A stretch of 64,000 nucleotides of DNA from Lineus longissimus (lineage: Eukaryota; Nemertea; Pilidiophora; Heteronemertea; Lineidae). Shown piece by piece: positions 46,546-56,311 of this stretch (position 1 is the stretch's first letter; the number at the start of each line of letters is the position of its first letter). A program made the translations under genes and the position numbers. The notes beneath the pieces were generated by a model. It ran no database searches, was not told the DNA's origin, and worked only from the letters and a program-made list of their open reading frames with translations. The DNA lies in NCBI RefSeq assembly GCF_910592395.1, contig NC_088319.1:12834001-12898000 (forward strand), given 5' to 3'.

Positions 46546-47089
46546 TCTGCTAGAAATTTGAACGCAAGGGATGCAAGTTGTATTTGCATGAAGCAAATAC
46601 AATATCTGCCCATGAAGTGATAGTCAAAGAATCAAGTTTGAAGCCAAGCGAACGCGGAGAATAAAGGGAAAGCGAAAAGCGAACAAGAAATAAGAAAAGT
46701 TTGTGTAGTGTTACACCAAGAATAACTAAATCGTGGTACTGATGCTGTGATCGGCGGCGGCGTAGTTACGGGGTTTCATCAAGATTGATTATTCGATAGT
46801 AAGCCTACTTTCATATTGATCAATCGACCATTAAGCCTTGCGGCACCGGTATTGAACATATGCATTTGTAAAGTGTGTTGTGCTGAAGTGTTTTGAAGAG
46901 GTACGCAACAACAAAACAATTTTTGAATACCGCGACCTATCGGCAGAAAGAAGAACTATGCAATATATGTCTCTTATGCATAATTACGAACATGGTACAT
47001 TTTAGCACATGTCTCCTTAAATGGCGAATTCAACTATACATTTGTAACTGCTCCTTGTTATTTCGAATCGTGGCTGAAGATAATCGCTA

Positions 47090-47541
47090 GATTATTTTGA
47101 ATCAAAGTACAATATCGAGTCCCGATTAATTTGAATCAAGCTACACTGACAGAGGATATAGTATCTCCAGCTTATTTGGAATCGAGCCACATGCATGTAC
47201 GTTATAACTCAAGTTTATCAAGTTGCATGATTATACATGGTACATGTATATACATCTATAAAGGTTAATTTTGATCAAGCTACAAGATAACATATCTCCA
47301 GATTAAATCTGCGGGATGTATCCAAGTTAACTGGAAACAGGATAGGGTACATCCAGTTTAATTGGAGTTAAGCTGCAAGATACATATCCAGATTAATTGG
47401 AAACGAGTGAAAATATAACTCTAGTTTAATGGAAACCTAGCTGCGGGATATATCCAGGCAGGTTAATTGGAAACAAGATAGGGTATATTCAGGTTAATTG
47501 TTATTTAGATATCTCCAGATAAATCGGAATCCAACTACAAG
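47090..47541 (+). repeat. Degenerate tandem repeat leading into the M13-type start codon
   Basis: Units of roughly 45 bases share ATCTCCAGATTAATTGGAA followed by AGCTACAAGAT. About eight to ten diverged units run up to the start codon, and the last unit (CCAACTACAAGATG) supplies the ATG. The block is probably 5' UTR or core promoter. Confidence 0.75.
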
Positions 47542-48202
47542 ATGCCGGAACCGGAGAACGGCTCGGTGGAGGAGACCAAGGAAGATAAGTGTCTGGACCT
47601 TGACGAAATAAGGAAGAATCTCATGGGCAAATTCGAGGTGATCGTAGATTGCTTCGACCAGGAAAAACTCAGTAAAAGGGAGGCTGTGCTTTTGGTGATT
47701 ATTTTCATAATTGGGGCAACTGCTGTGTCTGTGGGCTTGATCGTGGGTGACATTATGAAGGAACGGGATGACTGTCTGATATTTAACGAAAATGTCACGA
47801 CGCGGATGAATGCGGCTGAAATGGACATGTACGTCCGAGAGATCTGCCTTGAGGACGTGTGTGTAAGAAAGGCATCACAGATGATGTACGACCTCGATAC
47901 GTCAGTGACACCTTGTACAAATTTCTACAAATATGCATGCGGCGGTTGGGTGAATTCGAACCCTGTACCCACAGACCAGAAGGTCTGGGGTGTTAGGCAG
48001 AAAGTGGAGTACGCGATAAGAGATAAGATCCGCGCGCGTCTTGAGAGTCCTCTAGACAGAACTCTTGCAAACCGTCTAGATTCTGCTGTCCGGAAGATGA
48101 CCGTCCTCTACAAGTCATGCATGGATGAAGAGACAATTGACAAGGCGGGTACTTCCATGATATGGGACGCCATCACTAAAATAGGAGGTTGGGCTATGCA
48201 AG
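47542..48202 (+). CDS. M13 peptidase (neprilysin/ECE family) first coding exon, copy A
   Basis: Encodes 220 codons plus one base. It has a cytoplasmic tail of about 47 residues, a membrane segment at about 48-70 (VLLVIIFIIGATAVSVGLIV), then CLEDVCVRKASQM, LDTSVTPCTNFYKYACGGW and KMTVLYKSCMDEETIDKAG. This matches the opening of the M13 N-terminal domain, with the early cysteines that form conserved disulfides. M13 enzymes are type II zinc metallopeptidases that cut small peptides outside the cell. The exon ends CAAG|GTAGGC in phase 1 after IGGWAMQ. The zinc site and the rest of the domain are not found downstream in this window. It could be one gene of a tandem pair, an alternative first exon, or a fragment. 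Confidence 0.85.
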
Positions 48203-48322
48203 GTAGGCACTTATTGTTGACCTATTCGTTGTAGCCAACCAGAGGCAAGTCTACCATTCACTTTTTGAGACTACGTTTTCTATCAGGCAAAGATCAGTTT
48301 CCTGAGACTTTTAGTTTTAGGG

Positions 48323-48371
<49 letters not shown>
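48323..48371 (+). repeat. (TCA)n microsatellite
   Basis: About sixteen uninterrupted TCA units just after the copy A donor region, in the presumed intron. Confidence 0.97.
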
Positions 48372-49096
48372 AATGGCTGCACTCTATCTCTACCATCCCA
48401 TTTGACCATTCGTGTTTTCAGCGTAATCCGAAAGGACGGTTCTTTCGCTTTGGTCGACATTAAGACTTCAGTCATCACAGAAATACTGTCCTCGATCGAA
48501 TATGATCTAAAGCAAATACAGAAGTGTTTTTTGCAGACGAATCGATATTTATTACATACAGTTCCTTCACATGTTTTCGTTTTATTATGAATATAGACAG
48601 CTAAGTTTTTTTCCGAGGTTTTGTCTGGAATGTTGATGATACCCCTGGGATACTGGACGCACTTGGAGGTCTGTTACTTATGCAGTTACCCTCGCGTGAT
48701 GCCAATATATTCCCTTGCTCTGCTGCAATATTGAGTACCGGACAAAATGTCATTTTTTATTTTGACACCCGGCAAATTATTGTATACTCTGTGCTAGCTT
48801 GGGACGTTAAAATGATTGGCCGGGTGTGTGCTGACTGCTAAACCATTAGCTCAGAGTACCAGTAATTAAATTATTAGCAAGTATGCAGCGAGTCCAACCA
48901 CTTGCTATCGTGTAGAGTCAGATGCAACTGGTCTAGAGAATTCAGATCGTGGATGTCATACCAATCGTTCTTGCGTTTGCGCCGATTCTGATAACACCAA
49001 CGGAGAATACCATACGAAATTTTGCATCCAGTCGCTCTGCTAAACTCTTCGACGATCTGGCTTAATATTGCTCTATGCTGTGTGTGCGTTGCTCTA

Positions 49097-49240
49097 CCAG
49101 AGCCGTAGAATCATGGCGGCGTATATTGATCCAATTCTCATCGTCCTGATGGTACATGGTTTGGTATAGCAGGCTCTCGGACCCAAAGCTTTTTATTGAG
49201 TTGCCAACGTACGGAGTGGATGTACATGAATGTGGTATTC
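49097..49240 (+). repeat. Upstream block shared with 45822-45990
   Basis: Second copy of the block described at 45822-45990, here about 520 bases before the copy B start codon. GCAGGCTCTCGGACCCAAAG and TTTTTATT are the clearest landmarks. No coding frame is shared between copies, so it is regulatory, untranslated or simply hitch-hiking sequence. Confidence 0.7.
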
Positions 49241-49720
49241 TGTGGATGTGCGGTTAAACCGTGCCAGAGAGACGTGATCCGGCGTATCATAAAGTGACAG
49301 TCACCAAGCTGAAATGTCGACGTGCCATATATATTTATAGGAATTTCTGCTCAGCGCCGAGCATTACATCTTCGCCGTGGTGACATTGTGTTGACTTGAC
49401 TGTAATAACGCTGCTGGGTTGTGAGTCTGTTTCATGTGCTCATAGTCCAGATAGCGTCGTTTTCGCGGGGTTTTTCGCCGGATTCATTGTCACACATGAG
49501 TCACCACCTGTTTTGGATGCTCTAACTTAGGATAGTTCATCGACAAATCGGCGACAACATTTTGATTTTGAGCTTTGTATCATCACGGCCAACAATAAGA
49601 GGACTACATTTCCATTGTGGATAACAAAATGACTGTTACTCGTGCTAATTTGAAGGTCTAGAACCTACATAAAGGCGTGTTGTCTTCCAGAAATTCGAGG
49701 AGTAATCTGCTATATTGAAG

Positions 49721-50420
49721 ATGGACGTGGTAGATGACCAACCCCAGCCAAAGGAGCCACTACCTGATGGCGACGCCACCGAGCAGCCAGCCGCCGGGGC
49801 CGAGGAACACCACGAAACCTGCATAGACACTGAAGAATTACAGCTTATGTTCCAGAAGAGCCCCTCCATTGTAAAATGTGAGCAGGAACAGCTGAGCCCG
49901 CGGGAGGCTCTCATCTTGGTGATGGTCTTCTTTGTTGTTGTTGTGGTCGTGACGCTTGGTATGATTTCCGGTGACGTCATGAAAGAGCGTGACAAATGTT
50001 ACGCCGAATTGCAAAATGTCTCCAATCGTTTGGAGACCGCGGATAAAGACTTTTTTGTGCGTAACCTGTGCCTAAAGGACACTTGTGTTCACACTGCAGC
50101 AAGAATGCTGACGGTCTTAGACACCTCTGTGAAACCATGTGATGATTTTTACAAATATGCCTGCGGAGGCTGGCAGGGTTCGAATCCGCAACCACCAGAC
50201 CAATCGCCATGGGGCGTCAAGGAAAAAATCGAATTAGATATAAGAAAACAGATTCTAAAGACATTGAAGGAGCCTATCACCAAAGAGGAAAATGACCAAT
50301 CTGCAATTAAGAAAATGAAAGTTCTGTACCAAAGTTGCTCCAATACGAATGCAATTGATAAAGCTGGGAAGTCGTTGGTCTATACTGGTATTAGTACAAT
50401 AGGCGGTTGGACGATGTCCG
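49721..50420 (+). CDS. M13 peptidase (neprilysin/ECE family) first coding exon, copy B
   Basis: Starts MDVVDDQPQPKEPLPDGDAT at 49721; the upstream in-frame TTG is not a start. It encodes 233 codons plus one base. After an acidic/Pro-rich tail the membrane segment lies at about 62-82 (ALILVMVFFVVVVVVTLGMI), followed by CLKDTCVHTAARML, LDTSVKPCDDFYKYACGGW and KKMKVLYQSCSNTNAIDKAG. It is clearly paralogous to copy A, ending at the same point (GGWTMS) in the same phase with donor TCCG|GTAAGT. The tails before the membrane are unrelated in detail. Catalytic exons are not visible in the following 13 kb. Confidence 0.87.
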
Positions 50421-50863
50421 GTAAGTTACATGTGGTAGCAGCTGTCCCACAGAAATTCGCTTACCCTTTTGCGCCATCTGCCCCATATTCTGAAGATGCA
50501 TTATTTACATTTTTGCCAGTGGCAGTTCTCATCCCATATTGGGCGCCATTTTGTTTCTTAAACGCATTTTGATTTTCCTTCATGTTCTTGGTGCATTTTT
50601 AATCAACAATTTCAAACACAACCACCTCTGCAGCTTGATGGCTGCATCCACTTTCTTCCTGAACTCGAGCTTCTTCATGATTGTTCTTTCATTTTGCTCC
50701 TGGCATTTTGCATTACACTGTCATCAGCTCTTTCAGACAACCTCGCGTGGTTTACGCTGGCCGCCATGTAGATGTACGCCTTGAGCTAACCTCGGGTGAT
50801 CTACGGCAGCCGCTATTCATTTTGTCGATGTTCTTTTGTTGATGCCGTCTTCTGCTCGTCTAG

Positions 50864-50940
50864 GCAACGACACGTATCAATATGTTAACGGAACACCCAT
50901 ATGGATGATGCTGTCACCATCCATCATTGACAATGAGTAA
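50864..50940 (+). CDS. Possible short terminal exon for M13 copy B (truncating)
   Basis: After a pyrimidine-rich tract ending CTCGTCTAG, the phase left by copy B (and copy A) reads GNDTYQYVNGTPIW and stops at TAA after 25 residues, with sequons NDT and NGT. If used, it gives a membrane-anchored protein of about 258 residues without a catalytic domain. It does not resemble the next segment of the M13 domain. A chance open stretch of 25 codons after an AG is quite possible. Confidence 0.3.
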
Positions 50941-51222
50941 TTGATCTATCTATATTTCATCACTCCCCTCGGCGCAAGATTGTGCCGTGGCTAAAATGGC
51001 GCATTTATTCCTGCCTATCTTGCCGCATTTCAAAAGCAAGTGTTGAGATGTCATCGAATTTTATATGAATCACTTTGAGAAAATACCTTTCATTCGATAC
51101 TCGGTGCTCTAATTAGTCTAAATACAGCCGATGCATTGGCTCAATATCAAATTTTGAAAGGTCCCTCAGGGCTTCTCGTATCGTGTTCCAAATCCGGTCG
51201 GTCTCCAAACCACCTACACTCG

Positions 51223-51360
51223 TAGAAATAAAGGTTTTTCGGCTTTTGAAAACACAAGTATGCTCCCCGTAGAGGTTCCTCAGCAACCGTTTCGGGTTTT
51301 TATTTTTCAAAAAAAACCTCTACCGGGTGCGTATTTGTGTTGGCCGAAAAATCTTTAATG
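51223..51360. mobile_element. Foldback MITE, family shared with 63745-63869
   Basis: The left arm (AATAAAGGTTTTTCGGCTTT then CACAAGTATGC and CCCCGTAGAGGTT) is inverted in the right arm (AACCTCTACCGGGTGCGTAT, TTGTGTTGGCCGAAAAATCTTT). The same ordered words occur in the element near the window's right end. No coding capacity. Confidence 0.7.
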
Positions 51361-53872
51361 GTCTTTCAGAAGCTGAAATCCGACTTCTTAAGACGTCCTG
51401 TTCTCAATTGCTTTCTTCATTTTTCCTTAAATCCTTTCTCCGGTATTCGGCAACTTTATATTCAGACCGAGAGTTTGATGCATTAATCAGAATATTCATT
51501 TCGACAAGTTTTATCGCATGCGGTATTTGCCTAATTATTATGATCAAGATGATGTTATGTGTAGCAAATTCTCGCCTTAATCCCGAAGGTCATTGCAGAA
51601 CAAAGTGGTTATTTCCACGACTGAGTCGGGGATGCAAGCCCGAAAATGATGTTCCCTCCACGACAATTTTCATCCAATCAAATCGATCCAGTCCTCAGCG
51701 AATTTTTATTTCACATTTTAATCTGCACGCGCCTGCAGTGGTAAGGGCCTAAAATAATTGGAAAATATTGCGAATTGTAAATCACGTATTTCAATTGGTT
51801 GACTTGCTTCAAGTATCCCAGTTATTGATGAATACACGTATTATCAATAAAGCACATTTTATCGATATCGAGTTGTTGAAAATGAATACCTTGTAGAGTG
51901 GCAGGAATTTCAGACCGAGATGTTTTGACCGGACGAACGTGATCGTATAGTATTCTTGGTGATTTATCAGCTGCGCGAAATGTTAAATGGAGAAAGGAAT
52001 TCAAAGGTGTGTTACGCACCACGCCTCCCGCGTAAAGAAATATAACCTTGACACTGTGACCTTAACTCCGTGACCTTGACACCAAAAATTTCCTCCGACC
52101 AGCTGTGTCACTGGCTGTATACCTGATTTCAACAAAGCTTATTCAGACCTACATGTACTTCTACATTGCAGTGGATACACAACGCTTGCATCCAGTAAAA
52201 AACTCAAATTTCTACAGGAAAGGAGTTTAGCTATAGTTCACTGGTCGTCCTTGACCCGATGTTTGCTATAGCTCCAAAATTATTGACTTCTTATTGACAA
52301 ATTCTAGTTTTGTATCCGAATTCAAGTTGTCAATGACTCAACTGCCTATATTGCATCCGATTTACATTCCAAGCCGCACATAACAGGATTACCAGTTGGC
52401 AGAATGGGCTTCTTCTATCTCCATCGACTTGGTTCCCTCCGGTTCTGGCCCGAAAACTCTCAATAATTAATGCTGTCTGTTATCTTGTCCACTGATTTGG
52501 AATGTTCTCTGTTTATCTCTCCATACGGACTTATAATTGGAGTTGGTATTTGACCCGACACTCACAGTCGTCCGCGCTTCTGGACGCCAGGGTAGCCGAG
52601 TCGAAGCGATTGGGCTGTTTTGGATGGGAGTCAAAACGATATTGTGTAATCAACTGTTGGTGAAAGCTTCAAGCCAGACATGCTATCTATTGCCTCGCTC
52701 ATCAGCTATGGCAATGATGTTATTCGTCTCCCGACAGTTGCATGTTAAGATACAATTGCGCTGGATGGAGCTATAGGTTTTGAGCAACACCCAATCGTGA
52801 GGCTACATGCTCTAGTCTCGTGGAGCGTAAGCGTCAGTGTGCTACTGGCTGAAGTTATACAACAGAATTTCTGCCTGGCCTATCCAGTTATAATAACGCA
52901 TCCAAAATTGATGGTGATCTTTTTCCATCAAATTAAAAATGGATGAACGCAGCGCAATAAACTGCCTTGGAGCATTAGGCAACGGAATTGATCCGCTAAG
53001 CGGGCGGGCTGGTATAGCGTCACGGAATACGTGTCTACGCAGCTGATAGTCGGACTGATATCTTGCCCCGAACATTCTGTTTAATGGTCTGATTCAGCAA
53101 TGTCAGGGAATAAATAGGTTCAAGACACACATTTGGCGAAGTTGATGTGTTTGATGATAGCTACCAACACACAGAGTAAAACTGACAGGCTTGAAAATAG
53201 CACATTCACCGTCGCAAAAAAGGGTTCGAATGGTGATCGAAGGCCTTGGACGGCATCACCCATACTTCAAGTGCTTATTTAACATAGATACATGAAACAT
53301 GTAAAACTCAAAACGGTTTAGCAAAGAATGAATCATTGGTTTTTATGACCCTGGTTGTACATCCAGATCCAAGCTTACTGGCATTTTCGTCGTCAAAGCC
53401 CTCCTTCAATGTTGTCGTAGGTTGTGACCAACGCATCGAATTTCAGCCAGAAGAAGTCCGGTAAGATGAAAAGCAATGTGTGTACGTGCGTGCCAGTGTG
53501 CTTATGTATGTTTTACGGAGACAATGTTCCTGTTTTAACGTTTGCAGGAATTCGGAATCGTTCGTATTGTTTGGCATTTTCCGTCAGATGCGTGGATTTC
53601 ACGCATCTGTAGATTTTGCTGGTCTGGGTATAGCCTATTTCAAATATTGATGCCGCCAACACTGAGCCCATGTATGCGCAGTGACTTGTAAAATACAAAT
53701 TGATTCAGACCATGATAATTAAGCTGATGGACAAACAAGGAGATCCGCTGCAAAAATGACTGGTCCGGATAGCTTTATGTGTAAACACCATGCTATGTCC
53801 CCATTTGAATGCATCTTTCGAAACATACAAGCAATTACTGCAATATATTGAATCCGTGGATTAAATGAAATA

Positions 53873-53946
53873 GTTCCATGGAGCCTAATCGCCAGTATAT
53901 CGCACAAAGTATGATTGCGACCTGGTCTCATGGGTTCTTATCCCCA
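53873..53946 (+). mobile_element. tRNA-like relic (pseudo-tRNA or SINE head)
   Basis: A five-base stem TCGCA...TGCGA at an anticodon-arm position is followed by a T-arm-like ATGGGTTCTTATCCCCAT. The leader TTCCATGGAGCCTAATCGCC is a poor A-box region, and no acceptor stem forms with the 3' flank. Not a functional tRNA. Confidence 0.3.
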
Positions 53947-55056
53947 TACTAATGCATGTACATTATATGCCAACTAAGGACACAGGTATCGAGGTTGTTG
54001 TTGATCAGTTGCAACCTCGTCCAAATGGTTATTTACTACAAAACCACAAGAATATTATTGTTGTTGTATACTGAAATAATGGTAACTAAGGAACATTCTA
54101 ACGAGGTTTATGTTTCCTGGGACGCTTCAGGTGATACATCAAATAGAAACTCCATTACGTGCTGCGTATGTTAACAATGGCCGCATAGGATACGCATTTA
54201 GATGTAATTAGCGCTGGACTCCGAGTGTCAGCGAGATAATGTGGAGTTAAAATACCTATGGGTCATTGCGCACGCGTATGCCATGAACGGACGTCTGTAC
54301 GGATGGGGGATCATCGATTCGGTTATCGGCATAAACTTATTGCAACCTCCGCACGGGGGCGCGGCACACGCTATTGTTGTTGATGTTGTTGAGAGTAAAT
54401 AAGTGTATGCCCCTTGCCAACCCGTCCCCTGCCAACGCTCTTACAAAAGTCCAAGAATCCTTTTACCGCACATAGCACCGTTACTCCTTTTTTCGCGGAT
54501 GTTGTCCACATGCGCATCTCGCTCTACATACTTAAAATTGATCATGGAAAACGATCGAGTCCAAAAGCTATTTCAAGAAGACCGGCGTACGCGTTCATGC
54601 TTCACAACATGAATTATTAAACCAACCCATCCCATTTTAGCATGATTCCCTACTCTTACACTCAACACTCCAGGTAGCCCGCCATGACCGGCGTAGCCAT
54701 GGCGCTTTATTGTGGCAATGACACCCGATTGTCATTTGTTTTGTCATGACTTCCATAATGGATGAATTTGTTTACTTTTATGCCGACAGACGGGAAGTAA
54801 GTATGTTTCGATGACGTCATTGGTATAATCCTCTTCGGCAATAATGCCCTTTACGTCTTTCACAGGGGCACATGATTTGGGTCAGCAGATTGACCAATTA
54901 GAAGTGTCCTGTTCGCTTGGTTTTCTTTATGACGATCAGAGATGTTTTGAATAATCAAAACAGCGTGTACTAATGTTATGGAAAAAATTATATAATGATA
55001 AGCAAGGTATTTACGTCCAATGGTGCCATAACTCGCACAAAAGGCTGAACAGTTTG

Positions 55057-55273
55057 AGGGTTGCTTATAGGCACCACCATTTTGGCGAGAAATTGGAATC
55101 CTAAGACAATTAGAACCCCAGCCTTTACAATGAAGTGAATGCCCATTTATATATCTGGAAAACAAGAAAATGAGTCCCATCCTTGTAATTGGCATTCACA
55201 TCGTTTTGAAAGAGTTCTCATTGCTTCAGGATTTCAAGTTCTGGCCAAAATGGCTGTGCCTATGGTCAATCCT
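55057..55273. mobile_element. Foldback element with 60-base inverted arms
   Basis: The left arm 55057-55116 is the inverse of the right arm 55214-55273 (ATTGCTTCAGGATTTCAAGT, GGCCAAAATGGCTGTGCCTA), at about 80 percent by eye, separated by about 97 bases. A third copy of one arm lies at 11878-11937. This is a non-autonomous DNA-transposon or foldback family. Confidence 0.72.
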
Positions 55274-56056
55274 TATAAACATCTCGTGCGCCGGGCAGCT
55301 ACATTTCCTTTTCGCAATGGCTTTTGAATGTCCCCTCGTTACTGAGCAGCTGCGGCTGCGGCTGCTTTTATAGCAATGCTATATGGGGTCCTTGTATACA
55401 AGCATACCATTATTCACAATATCATCCCTATTGCCCACATAGTGCCCAGAATATTCGTGATAGTGAACATGTATACACGTGCATGTAGTTTATTTCATCA
55501 CATTCCGTCCCTGACCGGGAGGAACGTGAAGATGAATCGTACAATGGTGTCTGCGTACTAATTGCAATGACGTCAGCAACCAACGTGATTGTTTTACCTC
55601 ATTCCCTAAAGGCAACGATTTTTCCCATTTCGTTCCTAATTTATATCATGCATATCAGACGCTGAAGGCCACGCGAGTAGCCTTCATTGACGTCTCGAAT
55701 ACGTCAAATAAGTTCCATCTTCACGAAAATCTTTATCAAAGTTGCTTACTAATAATCCACCACTCAGTAAGCCGGCCTGTGACCCCAGTACCGAGCTGAA
55801 AACTATGAGAACGCAGTTAAAACTACATGTAATGTAAATCAAGGTAAACATTGAATAGATGTAAATTAATGTATCAATGATTTAGAACACAATGTACAGG
55901 TACTAAGCTCCTCCAAGACATTTTACGATAATCTTGGGAGGTGCCAGCAAATACTCATGCTTGTAGAACATTCAATTAACTAATCCAGAGATCGCCCGAT
56001 TCATCAAGTTGATAACTTAATCAATAGTTCCTTCATTCATGCGCCCGGACCTTGGA

Positions 56057-56311
56057 TCAATTAAGGCTCCTCCTGCTGTTTGTATCGCTAGGGACTCCTT
56101 GCAATGTTAAGAATTGGGAGTAAGATGCATTGGCGCGCTCAGTGATTTCGAATGTCTTATTGAGTTGATGCCTCCATTTGTGAATGCCATCCTGATGTCT
56201 GCCGATTATTCGACCCGCTTGGCGATCGTGAATCTCAGAAAATAGTTTGGACAATATCCTCTTTGCTTCAAATCGCATCAAATCGTTTAATTTTGTAAGC
56301 TGGCAACGGCA
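56057..56311 (-). CDS. Hypothetical exon, family unknown
   Basis: The frame is open from an acceptor-like CGTTGCCAG near 56312 and reads LTKLNDLMRFEAKRILSKLF, then SEIHDRQAGRIIGRHQDG and a helix-prone stretch to a TGA at 56057. Amino-acid composition and lack of low complexity make it more gene-like than most frames here. I cannot assign a family and see no partner exon. Confidence 0.22.
   Translation of the reverse strand, partial: CRCQLTKLNDLMRFEAKRILSKLFSEIHDRQAGRIIGRHQDGIHKWRHQLNKTFEITERANASYSQFLTLQGVPSDTNSRRSLN

Larger units (their letters stand above)
50941..55056. other. Downstream or intronic DNA, no recognisable gene
   Basis: If M13 copy B continues beyond the window this is part of a long intron. 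Open frames such as 51327-51752 plus and 52842-53075 minus have no family similarity or splice context that I can support. Repeats are listed separately. Confidence 0.4.

Noticed and set aside
48402-48590. 62-codon open frame after the TCA microsatellite
   Set aside because: No M13 or other similarity, no acceptor in the right phase, length expected by chance.
50539-50784. 81-codon frame after M13 copy B
   Set aside because: Out of phase with the M13 donor and hydrophobic by chance in T-rich intron sequence.
53221-53245. GGGTTCGAATGG as a tRNA B box
   Set aside because: No A box or arms upstream; an isolated match.
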